Part shown: positions 41,772-49,127 of the stretch, one piece after another | How the letters are laid out: each line of letters opens with the position of its first letter | Numbering within the stretch: the stretch's first letter is position 1 | Assembly: GCA_964448135.1 (NCBI GenBank) | Contig: CAYUVH010000011.1 | Span: 43,532 to 107,531 of the forward strand | DNA from: CAYUVH01 sp964448135 | GTDB taxonomy: Bacteria; Verrucomicrobiota; Verrucomicrobiia; Limisphaerales; UBA8199 | Direction of reading: 5' to 3' | DNA: 64,000 nucleotides | Made by a program: the position numbers and the translations under genes | The notes under the pieces: model-generated | What the model saw: only the letters and a program-made list of their open reading frames with translations | Databases searched by the model: none | Told to the model about the DNA's origin: nothing

Positions 41772-42590
41772 ATGAGCGATACCGCCAAAATCCGATCCGT
41801 TGTCGCGCGTTTTTTCGACGTGCCCGAGGCGGCGCTCAACGAAGGTTTCGTTTTCCCCCGCGAGCGGCTGCAAGGTTCGGTGGGCCGCACAACGCTCCAC
41901 TCAGCGCTCAAGCGCATGGCCGGCGCCGATCTGCCGGGCGCGTTCACTGCCAACACTTTTGGCGAACTTCTGAATTCACCGCCGGCGCCGAACGGAAAGC
42001 CTGCCTTGGTCGCTTCCCAGCCTCTTCCTGCACAGACAGCCCTCGAACCAGTCCGCAGCGTGCCACTCGCAGCGTTACCCGACAACGAAGTTCGAGTCGG
42101 AATAGATGTGGAGGTCTGTGAGAATTTACCGGCGACGAAGGATTCTTGGTCGGATCCATTCTACCAGGAGAATTTCACCGCCGCCGAGCTGGCCTATTGC
42201 TCGCGCCAACATGATCCGCGCCAATCGCTCTGCGGCCTGTGGAGCGCGAAGGAAGCGGTTATGAAATGCGGCGCGGACTTTGCCGGGTTGCGGCCGGGCG
42301 AAATCGAAATCGGACACGACCCGCAAGGGCGGCCGTTGGTCCGACTTTCGAAGGAGCCACTCCAGGACGCGGCCGCGCGTTGCAGCCTCAGCATCAGCCA
42401 CGCCGGCGGAATGGCGATTGCCGTGTGTGTCCAGCGTCCTCAGATATTGAGGAAATCGGTGGCGGAAACTGTTGCCTCGGATGCTCCGCCGGCCGGAACC
42501 GCAGGTTTGCTACGGCTGATCTGGTTCAATCTGGCGCTGACTGCGCTTTCACTTTTGCTGTGGCTGGTGCATCTTCTGAGCCGCAAATGA
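41772..42590 (+). CDS. Carrier-protein-like/4'-phosphopantetheinyl transferase/membrane fusion
   Basis: A 272-residue protein. Residues 1-70 look like an acyl carrier protein: IRSVVARFFDVPEAAL, then QGSVGRTTLHSALKRM, in which S36 aligns with the DSL serine that takes phosphopantetheine, although the Asp is missing. Residues about 107-225 are an AcpS-type transferase with GIDVE (110-114) and WSAKEAVMK (157-165), the metal-binding and catalytic motifs. A membrane helix follows near 245-265 (LIWFNLALTALSLLLWLV), ending with a short cytoplasmic tail. The protein could load its own carrier domain and hold it at the membrane. It follows the E2 gene by 1 bp, and its stop overlaps the next start (ATGA). 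Confidence 0.72.
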   Translation: MSDTAKIRSVVARFFDVPEAALNEGFVFPRERLQGSVGRTTLHSALKRMAGADLPGAFTANTFGELLNSPPAPNGKPALVASQPLPAQTALEPVRSVPLAALPDNEVRVGIDVEVCENLPATKDSWSDPFYQENFTAAELAYCSRQHDPRQSLCGLWSAKEAVMKCGADFAGLRPGEIEIGHDPQGRPLVRLSKEPLQDAAARCSLSISHAGGMAIAVCVQRPQILRKSVAETVASDAPPAGTAGLLRLIWFNLALTALSLLLWLVHLLSRK

Positions 42591-43030
42591 GCCGCAAGCA
42601 TCCTCAGAATCCCTGGATCAGCAACAGCGCGGCGGCCCGCCTGCTGATATTCCTCACCCGCCACCGCATACCGGTTCTCAGCCGGTTGTATATGTATTTT
42701 CTAGGATGCGACATCGGCCCGGCGCTACCGGAGACGGTGTTCCTGCCGCACCCGCTGGGAATCGTGATTCACCAAAGCGCGCGGATTGGAAAGGATGTCG
42801 TCATCGGCCACCAGGTCACCCTAGGTGGACGTGACCTCACACCGTCCGCGCCGGAAATCGAAGACGGCGTCTATATTGGCGCGGGCGCGAAGATTCTAGG
42901 CGGGGTGAAGATCGGGCGGGGCGTAACCGTGGGCGCCAATGCAGTGGTAACGCGCGATGTCCCTGCGGGCATGGTCGTGGTGGGGACGAATCGTATTCTC
43001 TCAAACCGCAGTCACTACGCCGGCGAATGA
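42587..43030 (+). CDS. Left-handed beta-helix acyltransferase (serine acetyltransferase-like)
   Basis: A 147-residue protein. Residues about 55-140 hold hexapeptide repeats ([LIV]-G-x4), for example IHQSARIGKDVVIGHQVTLG, then VYIGAGAKILGGVKIGRGVTVG. The N-terminal 50 residues are helical. This fits the CysE/SAT or sugar O-acyltransferase group but is far shorter than true CysE (about 270), and no cysteine biosynthesis genes are near. The H of HPLGIVIHQSARIG is a candidate catalytic His. It is the last gene of the E1-E2-carrier run (ATGA overlap), so it probably transfers the acyl group made there to an acceptor. Confidence 0.72.
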   Translation: MSRKHPQNPWISNSAAARLLIFLTRHRIPVLSRLYMYFLGCDIGPALPETVFLPHPLGIVIHQSARIGKDVVIGHQVTLGGRDLTPSAPEIEDGVYIGAGAKILGGVKIGRGVTVGANAVVTRDVPAGMVVVGTNRILSNRSHYAGE

Positions 43031-43033
43031 GGC

Positions 43034-44044
43034 TCAGTTCCGCGCGCCGGGCACGGTTTGGTAAACGCTTTTGATTTGCTGCCCGACTTCGAGCCAGGAC
43101 ATCGGTTTTGGCGCGACGGGCAACTGCGGAGCCCGCTCGTAGAAACGCCGCAAAGCAGCTGACCGCTCGCTCAAGGAAGCGTTCGGGTCGCAATAGGACG
43201 CGTTGTTCCGAAAGGTCCAGGTGGCCCAAGGCTGGTCGCTCAGGAGCAAGGGACATCCGCAGGCGGCCGCTTCCAGCGCCGAGAGGCTCAAACTTTCCAT
43301 CGTGCTGAGCAGCGCAAAACCACGCGCCTCCCGGTAAGCCTCGGCAAGCCGGCGACGGTCTTGAATCGGACCTTCGTAGCGGATGACTGCCGGGTTGGCC
43401 TTCGCGAATTCCGCGAAACGACGACCATACAGGTCGGTTTCAGAATATGGATTGCCAATGATCCAGAGCGGCGTTTTTGCCTGCACGGCGGCTTCGGCAA
43501 GTTCCAGCACGCGCTTCCGCTCCGCGATGGTGGCCGTGCAAATCAGCCACTGGCCACGCGCGCGCGCTCCCCCGTTCAGGAAAGCGTCTTCGACTCCGTT
43601 GGGCACGACGTGAACCCGCTCCTTCGGCGCACGAAACAGGTCCATCATCAGGTGTGCCTCCCACGCAGTCAGCGCCACGCAGGCGTCGGCTTCGCGATAG
43701 CTGTCCCAGCGGAGCGATTCAATGGTGGAAGCAGGCAACAGTTTGCGCATCACGCGCTCGCCTAGTTTCTGCATGCGAATTCGCGAAGCCGGTCGCGACC
43801 CGGTCTCAGTCAGGAGGTCCGAGAAAACGACCTTCATTCCCTTCTTCCGGGCGGCACGGATTAGATTGAGCGGTATGCGGCCGAAATGATGCAGGATGTC
43901 ACCCTTTTGATTTCCGTCCCACCAGCGAAGCGGTTCAACCTCAACCCCAAGTTGTTGAAGCGCTTTCTGGGATTGCTCGATCTGCACCTGCGCACCACCG
44001 TGCGCCAGGTTGAAGGGCATGTGGTTGTTGAACAGGACCTTCAT
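43034..44044 (-). CDS. GT4-family glycosyltransferase
   Basis: A 336-residue GT-B fold glycosyltransferase. The N-terminal domain starts MKVLFNNHMPFNLAHGGAQV, with the acceptor-side G-G motif. The C-terminal donor-binding part has HVVPNGVEDAFL and the E-x7-E retaining motif (STMESLSLSALEAAACGCPLLLSD as a region). It is somewhat shorter than usual (about 360-400). It probably adds a sugar to a surface glycan or lipid. It overlaps the next minus-strand acyltransferase gene (ATGA) and converges on the acyltransferase of the E1-E2 run with a 3-bp gap. Confidence 0.82.
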   Translation of the reverse strand: MKVLFNNHMPFNLAHGGAQVQIEQSQKALQQLGVEVEPLRWWDGNQKGDILHHFGRIPLNLIRAARKKGMKVVFSDLLTETGSRPASRIRMQKLGERVMRKLLPASTIESLRWDSYREADACVALTAWEAHLMMDLFRAPKERVHVVPNGVEDAFLNGGARARGQWLICTATIAERKRVLELAEAAVQAKTPLWIIGNPYSETDLYGRRFAEFAKANPAVIRYEGPIQDRRRLAEAYREARGFALLSTMESLSLSALEAAACGCPLLLSDQPWATWTFRNNASYCDPNASLSERSAALRRFYERAPQLPVAPKPMSWLEVGQQIKSVYQTVPGARN

Positions 44045-44673
44045 TGACGAGGGGCTTCGGCCTCCGGTGGAATGATGCGAGCGGGATTTCCGACGGCGGT
44101 GTGCCGGGCGGGAACGTCCTGGGTCACCACCGCCGCCGCGCCGATGACGGCTCGGTCACCGATCGTGACGCCTTTCAAAATAATCGCCCGCGCGCCGATG
44201 AAGACGCCGCGGCCGATCCGCACGGGTTTCGCACTGGTGCGGCAAACATCCCAATCCTCAGTCCACTCCCATTCACCGATGGGCGCGTGAAAATCATTGT
44301 CCACGATCATCGCGCCCGCGCCGAGGATGGTGCCTTCGCCGATTTCGATGGCTTGGCCCGCACAAATGGTCGCGCCGCTCAGGCCGACACGGCGTCCGAG
44401 GACGACCTTTGCTCCGTTGGCAACGGCCCCGATGACACAGGGGTGTGAAAGTCCAAGCGGACTCGCGCGAGTGGAACTGTAAAGGCGAACGCCGTCGCCG
44501 AGGGTAACAGTTGCGCCTTTGGCGACACGCAGGACCGGGCGGCCAATGAATTCACATTTCCCCTGAAACTGGACCCCTTTGAGCTTCCCCTCCAACCGCC
44601 AAAGCGGCCCGGTCAGCCGCCGCAACCGCCCCAGCAAATCCCCAATCGTTCCAGCCGGGGTATGTTCGCTCAT
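44041..44673 (-). CDS. Left-handed beta-helix O-acetyltransferase (WcaF/NodL-like)
   Basis: A 210-residue protein. Residues about 45-190 carry many hexapeptide repeats (VGLSGATICAGQAIEIGEGT, then VRIGRGVFIGARAIILKGVTIG). A loop with IVDNDFHAPIGEWEWTEDWD contains the catalytic His of the WcaF/NodL sugar O-acetyltransferase group. The end PARHTAVGNPARII is the usual terminal signature. The start MSEHTPAGTIGDLL is preferred; upstream in-frame residues (from 44757) are Cys- and Pro-rich and not family-like. It overlaps the glycosyltransferase start (ATGA), so the two form an operon for modified glycans. Word-array repeats lie upstream. Confidence 0.78.
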   Translation of the reverse strand: MSEHTPAGTIGDLLGRLRRLTGPLWRLEGKLKGVQFQGKCEFIGRPVLRVAKGATVTLGDGVRLYSSTRASPLGLSHPCVIGAVANGAKVVLGRRVGLSGATICAGQAIEIGEGTILGAGAMIVDNDFHAPIGEWEWTEDWDVCRTSAKPVRIGRGVFIGARAIILKGVTIGDRAVIGAAAVVTQDVPARHTAVGNPARIIPPEAEAPRQ

Positions 44674-44784
44674 GCGCGCGCAGGGTAGCGAATTCGGGCG
44701 GGAGCATTCAAGCAAAAGGCCCGTGAACGCAGGGCAAACGCAGCTCAGATCGGACATAAAATGGCACCGAATCGGGTTTTCATG

Positions 44785-44828
44785 AGGAGGCGGGGATTGG
44801 GATTACGAGTAGGATTAGGACTGGGAGG
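44785..44828 (+). repeat. Purine-rich GGATTGGGA/AGGATTA repeat, copy 2
   Basis: GGGATTGGGATTACGAGTAG, then GATTAGGACTGGGAGG. It aligns with the element at 14923-14972. It lies in the 5' region of the acetyltransferase gene and touches family II copy D. Confidence 0.5.
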
Positions 44829-44998
44829 CATACCCCCCCAAACAGGTCGCAACATGCAACAAACCACATAAACATTGGTCAAAAATGGGGTTCAAGGTGC
44901 AACAAAGGTTGCAACAAGGGTGCTACAGATTGAGAACGCCCGTAAACATTGGTTGGAGTTGAGGCGCAGGCCGCAACAAGAATTGATTTCATTGGTTG
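44823..44998 (-). repeat. Family II word element, copy D (TTGTTGCA words)
   Basis: Read on the minus strand, TGTTGC words (GCAACA on the plus strand at 44973, 44911, 44899, 44856 and 44849) are set in a scaffold that also occurs at 56931-57040 with TGTAAC words. The last four words have spacings 12, 43 and 7, compared with 12, 43 and 8 there. Shared scaffold pieces are CCAATGAA, ACCCC before word three, GGTTTGT around word three, and CCTGTTTGGGGG with ATGCC at the end. It lies 5' of, and in the same orientation as, the acetyltransferase gene. An extra 60-bp piece containing a second CCAATGTTTA copy is specific to D. Confidence 0.75.
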
Positions 44999-45056
44999 AG
45001 ATCGGATTTTTGGTTTGAGAAAAGCGCCGGGCGCGGTGTGGTTTACCTGTTCAGCA

Positions 45057-45100
45057 GGGAGCCCTCTTTTTTTACTTTGACTTACTTTGACTTACCTTGA
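45057..45100 (-). repeat. Family I word array, copy C (10-bp TCAAAGTAAG words, A7-GAGGG tail)
   Basis: On the minus strand, TCAAGGTAAG, TCAAAGTAAG and TCAAAGT start at 45100, 45090 and 45080, exactly 10 bp apart, and end at a run of seven A (45073-45067) followed by GAGGG, C and TCCC. The three word positions (-27, -17, -7 from the A-run) are the same as in copies A and B, but upstream words are missing. It precedes copy D on the same strand. The remaining part of the gap, 45101-45536, shows no gene or repeat I can support. Confidence 0.7.
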
Positions 45101-45536
45101 CCCGTCCTGCCCGGAGCGGGTGGCTCGCATTCGATCCGCGCGCCTCGGGGTCGCTGCGTCCGCCTTCGCCAACAGGCCGCTGCGACAAGCGGCTACCCCG
45201 CCAAAAATTGAGATGTGCCCGTATGGGCCCTCCAGCTTCCTTGTTTGCCATAGTTTGACTTTCCCTGGTTATGCCCGAGATGAGGTAAAACAACCGATTC
45301 CCGGACGAGAAATCCCTCCAAAGACAGGGTGACACGATTCAAGTGGGTGTCAAGGGGACGAAATGCGATTTACCGCAGCAGTAGAGCAGGCCGGAGTGAG
45401 CGGGATGAAAGGCCCCTGGCCAATGACCGTTACACTCCGGCCTACTATACTGTTTACGGAAGCAGCCACCCTTGACGTGAGAATACGCCGAGCCTAGTGT
45501 TTTGCACAGGACGGAAGCACGACGCACGGCTGCCAT

Positions 45537-46088
45537 ATGACTCAAAACGCAAAACTTGCCGGGAAGAAGCGTCGCGATTTTGAAGCGCTGGACCGCAGCA
45601 TTTGGGAGCTCGAATGGATCATGGGTTTACTTGGGCTGCTGTTTCTTTTGGCGCTTGGCGTGCTGGCGGTGGTTTATCATCCGATTGTTTGCCTGAGCAT
45701 CGTTGGCGCGTTGGTTTCGCTTGGTGTAGTCGTTTTTCTTCGCGTCCGATGGAATTGGAAAGAGACCTCTCCTCCCATACCGCACTGTTGTCCGTCCTGT
45801 GGAAGCGAGCGGCTGAAAATGAAGTCAAGCGGGCTTTGGGACGGGGAAGACAATTCTGGCAAGGGGATTGGCGGGGGTTTTCACTACGCGCTGTGCGAAC
45901 AATGCGGATCACGGTGCGCCCAGTATGTTGATGGCCGGCCTTACGTCCCTTCCGAAGACGAATGGAGACAACATTTCGAGCCGAGCGAAAGATTCGCCCG
46001 GGAAGCGGAACAATGGCCGTTCATGGATGGCGCCGGCCCCGCCGGCACCGGCCCGTTGCAATGCACGCAATCGGAAGCGAACTCCTGA
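45537..46088 (+). CDS. Membrane protein with zinc-ribbon-like domain, unknown
   Basis: A 183-residue protein. Two membrane helices lie at about 29-47 (GLLGLLFLLALGVLAVVY) and about 52-70 (LSIVGALVSLGVVVFLRV). A soluble domain follows with two Cys pairs, CPSCGSERLK at about 85-94 and CEQCGSRC at about 118-125, which probably bind one zinc as a ribbon. The last 35 residues are acidic and polar. I do not recognise the family. The downstream small gene overlaps it by 28 bp in another frame, so the two probably belong together. Confidence 0.6.
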   Translation: MTQNAKLAGKKRRDFEALDRSIWELEWIMGLLGLLFLLALGVLAVVYHPIVCLSIVGALVSLGVVVFLRVRWNWKETSPPIPHCCPSCGSERLKMKSSGLWDGEDNSGKGIGGGFHYALCEQCGSRCAQYVDGRPYVPSEDEWRQHFEPSERFAREAEQWPFMDGAGPAGTGPLQCTQSEANS

Positions 46089-46375
46089 AAACCCGCGCGG
46101 GCAGCGTGAAGTTCATTTTGAATGATGCGGGCATCATCTTCTTTCCCGCCACACAACAACACCGTGACATCAAAGGCGACGGTTTGAGTTACGAGGATGA
46201 TTATCGCGGCAACGCGGTTGCCGGTTTGGTGCTGCAGGATCGGGTGGAAATACGTTTTCATACAGCGTTTTCCGACGAGCGCATCCGGACCATCTGGGCG
46301 CGGATTTTGACGATTCCGGAGATTGGCACAGCCGGGCTTGGAAGGCTGTATTATCAGGGAAGAGAACTGGCGTAG
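46061..46375 (+). CDS. Small hypothetical protein
   Basis: A 104-residue soluble protein with no signal peptide. The sequence alternates beta-like strands (SVKFILNDAGIIFFPA, then GLVLQDRVEIRFHTAF) and a helix (ERIRTIWARIL), and ends GRLYYQGRELA. I recognise no family. The start MHAIGSELLKTRAG gives a 28-bp overlap with the upstream gene; other starts would overlap more. The short length, plain composition and position before a tRNA gene leave its reality fairly but not fully certain. Confidence 0.5.
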   Translation: MHAIGSELLKTRAGSVKFILNDAGIIFFPATQQHRDIKGDGLSYEDDYRGNAVAGLVLQDRVEIRFHTAFSDERIRTIWARILTIPEIGTAGLGRLYYQGRELA

Positions 46376-46405
46376 GAATCAGCCAAGAAAGGGAGATGCC
46401 GAGAG

Positions 46406-46481
46406 TGGTGGAGCCGACAGGATTCGAACCTGCGACCTTCTCATTGCGAACGAGACGCTCTACCAACTGAGCTACGACCCC
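46406..46481 (-). tRNA. tRNA-Ala (anticodon CGC)
   Basis: A complete 76-base tRNA on the minus strand, including an encoded CCA. The acceptor stem is GGGGTCG with CGGCTCC and has the G3-U70 pair that defines alanine tRNAs, with discriminator A73. The D arm has AGCTCAGTTGGTAGAGC, the T loop is TTCGAAT, and the anticodon loop TTCGCAA gives CGC, reading GCG codons. The anticodon stem has one G-U pair at its base next to the loop. No other tRNA is seen in the window. Confidence 0.95.
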
Positions 46482-46592
46482 GCACCAATCGCCAACAAAA
46501 TAGCGCCAAACTCGGTGCCAGCAAGTGAATTCTTGAGGTCTGAATTCGGGGGTGGGTCCTCCCGTCAGACCTCGCCTGAAGGTGGCAAATCA

Positions 46593-47312
46593 TCACGGGA
46601 GCGTTCGTTTGTTCCTCGAAGCCTGCAACCGGTGAACCAGCGTCCCGTTAATCGCGTCGAGCACGAGATCCAGGTTCTTCCCCAAATCCTCGGCCAAAAA
46701 TCGGAGGACGAAGTAGCCGTGACGCTGAAGCAATTCATCTTTGCGCCGGTCGCGGCGGTATGCTTCGGCGTCAGCGAGGTGTTGAGCACCATCCAATTCG
46801 ATGACCAGTGCAGCCTCCGAGCAAACAAAGTCCACCTCCATTCGTCCCGAGCCGGCGAACACAATTGGCAGAGGTTCGTTGAGCTGGAACCGGCCTTTGG
46901 TTTCGGCCAGCGTTTCCAGCCGACGAAATAGAAACGCCTCGCTGGCACTCCTGGCTCTGGCTTGCCCGACAGCTTCAGCGAGCGGATCTCGCGAAACACT
47001 CAGAAATAGTCCCGCGAGAGGTACATCAACGCCATCGCGGATTAAGCGTCGAACGCTGGCGGCATAGTCTCGCTTCCATGCGGCGTCCACCGGAAGCGGT
47101 ATCTCGGCGGGCCACCCGGGCAACGCGCTACCCGGAAGCAGTATACTGTAGCCCAGTGATTCGTAACCGGCGCAACGCCGGTCGAACATTCTGGCGAGCA
47201 TGGGTACATTCAAGTCCGCGTAGTCATAAACACGCACCTCGCGTTTACCCCAGAGCAAGAGCGGATCTTCCGAACAAGTTGAACTCCATCGAGGAATGGA
47301 GGTGACTATCAA
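46593..47312 (-). CDS. DUF559-type nuclease-fold protein
   Basis: A 239-residue protein. The C-terminal 90 residues match DUF559, a PD-(D/E)XK/Vsr-like fold: MEVDFVCSEAALVIELDGAQ with D and the E-x-D pair, then RRDELLQRHGYFVLRFLAED-like helix and strand (in sequence DRRKDELLQRHGYFVLRF). The N-terminal 140 residues are unlike known domains. DUF559 proteins often sit beside restriction or defence genes. The partner gene lies upstream with a 27-bp gap on the same strand, so the two are probably an operon. DNA cleavage is an inference from the fold. Confidence 0.72.
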   Translation of the reverse strand: MIVTSIPRWSSTCSEDPLLLWGKREVRVYDYADLNVPMLARMFDRRCAGYESLGYSILLPGSALPGWPAEIPLPVDAAWKRDYAASVRRLIRDGVDVPLAGLFLSVSRDPLAEAVGQARARSASEAFLFRRLETLAETKGRFQLNEPLPIVFAGSGRMEVDFVCSEAALVIELDGAQHLADAEAYRRDRRKDELLQRHGYFVLRFLAEDLGKNLDLVLDAINGTLVHRLQASRNKRTLP

Positions 47313-47339
47313 GCGTGCGGAGAATTCGAAGGGGATTGC

Positions 47340-47906
47340 TCATCGATTGAGTTCGCTTCGCGTAAGCCATTTGATTTCGGGACCTCCGCCAAACGCCGTA
47401 ACACCGGTTTGGCTCACGAATCGGGACCAGTGAGGCAGTTCGTCTTTGAGGATGGAGGCTCCCCGGCCTAACCTTCTTCGGATTTCGCTCCAAGGCTCCA
47501 TATCCGGCGCGACTCGCTCGGCCGCGGCCGCGATGTGCAGCAGCACAGCCTCGGCACGCTCGAGGACAGCGAGTCGCTGCAAGCTCTCGATATCGATTCT
47601 TGGCGAACTAAGCAGTTGTGCCGCAGCACGAAGGTAAACCGATTGGTACGTATGCACCCCCAAACAGAGGCCGACACCGATTTCCTCGTCGGTCACGTCA
47701 CCGGCATCCTCCGGCAATGCCAGTGGGAAGTCGCGGGTGTAATGCCGAGCGCCCCTGGAGATAGCCGTCTTTAGCAGCCATTCTCCAACCTGATCCAACG
47801 GACACCCACTTAGCCTTGTGATTCGGTGCAATAAACTTGAGACATGCGGGACCGTCCCAAGCTTTTGCGCGAGCGTGGGTGGCGCTAACGCTTCTCGCAA
47901 TTCCAT
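47340..47906 (-). CDS. Unknown protein paired with the DUF559 gene
   Basis: A 188-residue, mostly helical protein without signal peptide or membrane helix. Segments such as VGLCLGVHTYQSVYLRAAAQ and ERAEAVLLHIAAAAERV are amphipathic helices. No known domain is recognised. The start MELREALAPPTLAQ is chosen; longer forms reach up to 48185 but start with low-quality Arg/Ser-rich sequence that runs into the divergent wbpP gene. It is followed by the DUF559 gene after 27 bp and could be its regulator, inhibitor or partner. Confidence 0.5.
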   Translation of the reverse strand: MELREALAPPTLAQKLGTVPHVSSLLHRITRLSGCPLDQVGEWLLKTAISRGARHYTRDFPLALPEDAGDVTDEEIGVGLCLGVHTYQSVYLRAAAQLLSSPRIDIESLQRLAVLERAEAVLLHIAAAAERVAPDMEPWSEIRRRLGRGASILKDELPHWSRFVSQTGVTAFGGGPEIKWLTRSELNR

Positions 47907-48075
47907 GACCCAGAGATTACCATTAAAGGCGTTACGCTGACGATTCTCTTTCCCGCGTTGCTTTCTCATCCAGAAAAATCGCTTTGTCGGCGACTGATTT
48001 TCAGGCATTCTGCGCCCGCGTTTTCGGCCAATTCGCAAGCTGGCGGAAGGGCACGCACGCTGAACACACAATCTC

Positions 48076-49104
48076 ATGTCCGCATACGACGAACTGCAAA
48101 AGAACCTGCTGGCGACACCCCGCACCTGGCTGGTCACGGGCGCCGCGGGTTTCATCGGCTCCAACCTGGTGGAAACGCTGCTCAAACTGGATCAGCGGGT
48201 GACGGGCCTGGATAACTTTTCCGCCGGTAAGCACGCCAATGTCGAGCAGGTGAAGGAGCTTTGCGGCCCGAAACGCTGGGCTCGTTTCAAGATGATCGAG
48301 GGTGACATCACCGATCTGACCGCCTGCCGCGAAGCCTGCGAGGGCGCGGACCACGTGCTGCATGAGGCCGCAATGGGCTCGGTGCCCCGCTCCATGGAGG
48401 ATCCGATCGGCTGCCATGAAAACAATGTCACTGGATTTCTGAACATGCTCATCGCCGCCCGCGACGCAAAGGTGCAGCGGTTTGTCTATGCCTCGAGCAG
48501 CGCCGTTTACGGCGATGACCCGGTGATGCCGAAGGTCGAGGACAAGATCGGCAAGCCGCTGTCGCCGTATGCTGCGAGCAAGGCGATGAACGAGGTCTAT
48601 GCGGACGCTTTCGCGCGCGCGTATGGGTTTGGTTCCATCGGGCTGCGATATTTCAATGTCTTTGGCCCGCGCCAGGATCCCCAGGGCGCTTATGCGGCGG
48701 TGATTCCGCAATGGATTGCCGCGCTGCTCAAGCAGCAGCAGGTGTTTATCAATGGCGACGGCGAAACGAGCCGCGATTTTTGTTTCATTGATAACGTGGT
48801 GCAGGCAAACCTGCTGGCGGCCACAACGCAAAACGAGGCCGCGGTGAACCAGGCCTACAACATCGCCTTGGGTGCGCGCACGACGCTCAACGAACTTTAC
48901 CATCTGCTCCAGAAGAGCCTCCGCTCCAGCGGCGCGAATATTCCCGAGCAGAAACCGGTCTATCGCGATTTCCGCGCGGGCGACGTCCGCCATTCGCTGG
49001 CCGACATCGGCAAGGCGACGCAGTTGCTCGGTTACAAGCCGACCCACGCCATCAATCAAGGCATCGAACTGGCCATGGGCTGGTATCGGAAAAACACTCC
49101 CTGA
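48076..49104 (+). CDS. wbpP: UDP-N-acetylglucosamine 4-epimerase, WbpP/TviC type
   Basis: A 342-residue SDR epimerase. The start MSAYDELQKNLLATPRTWLV and the Rossmann motif TGAAGFIGSNLVETLLKLDQ resemble Pseudomonas WbpP and Salmonella TviC, including their N-terminal extension. The catalytic Tyr/Lys motif is SPYAASKAMNE, and the GLRYFNVFGPRQDPQGAYAAVIP region is nearly the same as in WbpP. The group converts UDP-GlcNAc to UDP-GalNAc (or the uronates) for O-antigen or capsule. It starts divergently from the DUF559-linked pair, and the DUF1080 gene follows 23 bp later. Confidence 0.9.
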   Translation: MSAYDELQKNLLATPRTWLVTGAAGFIGSNLVETLLKLDQRVTGLDNFSAGKHANVEQVKELCGPKRWARFKMIEGDITDLTACREACEGADHVLHEAAMGSVPRSMEDPIGCHENNVTGFLNMLIAARDAKVQRFVYASSSAVYGDDPVMPKVEDKIGKPLSPYAASKAMNEVYADAFARAYGFGSIGLRYFNVFGPRQDPQGAYAAVIPQWIAALLKQQQVFINGDGETSRDFCFIDNVVQANLLAATTQNEAAVNQAYNIALGARTTLNELYHLLQKSLRSSGANIPEQKPVYRDFRAGDVRHSLADIGKATQLLGYKPTHAINQGIELAMGWYRKNTP

Positions 49105-49127
49105 TCCCCAAACAACCCCCCTACCCT

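Noticed and set aside
44674..44757. Upstream extension of the acetyltransferase gene
   Set aside because: The 28 extra residues are rich in Cys and Pro, not a signal peptide and not family-like; the internal ATG (MSEHTPAGT) gives a better start.
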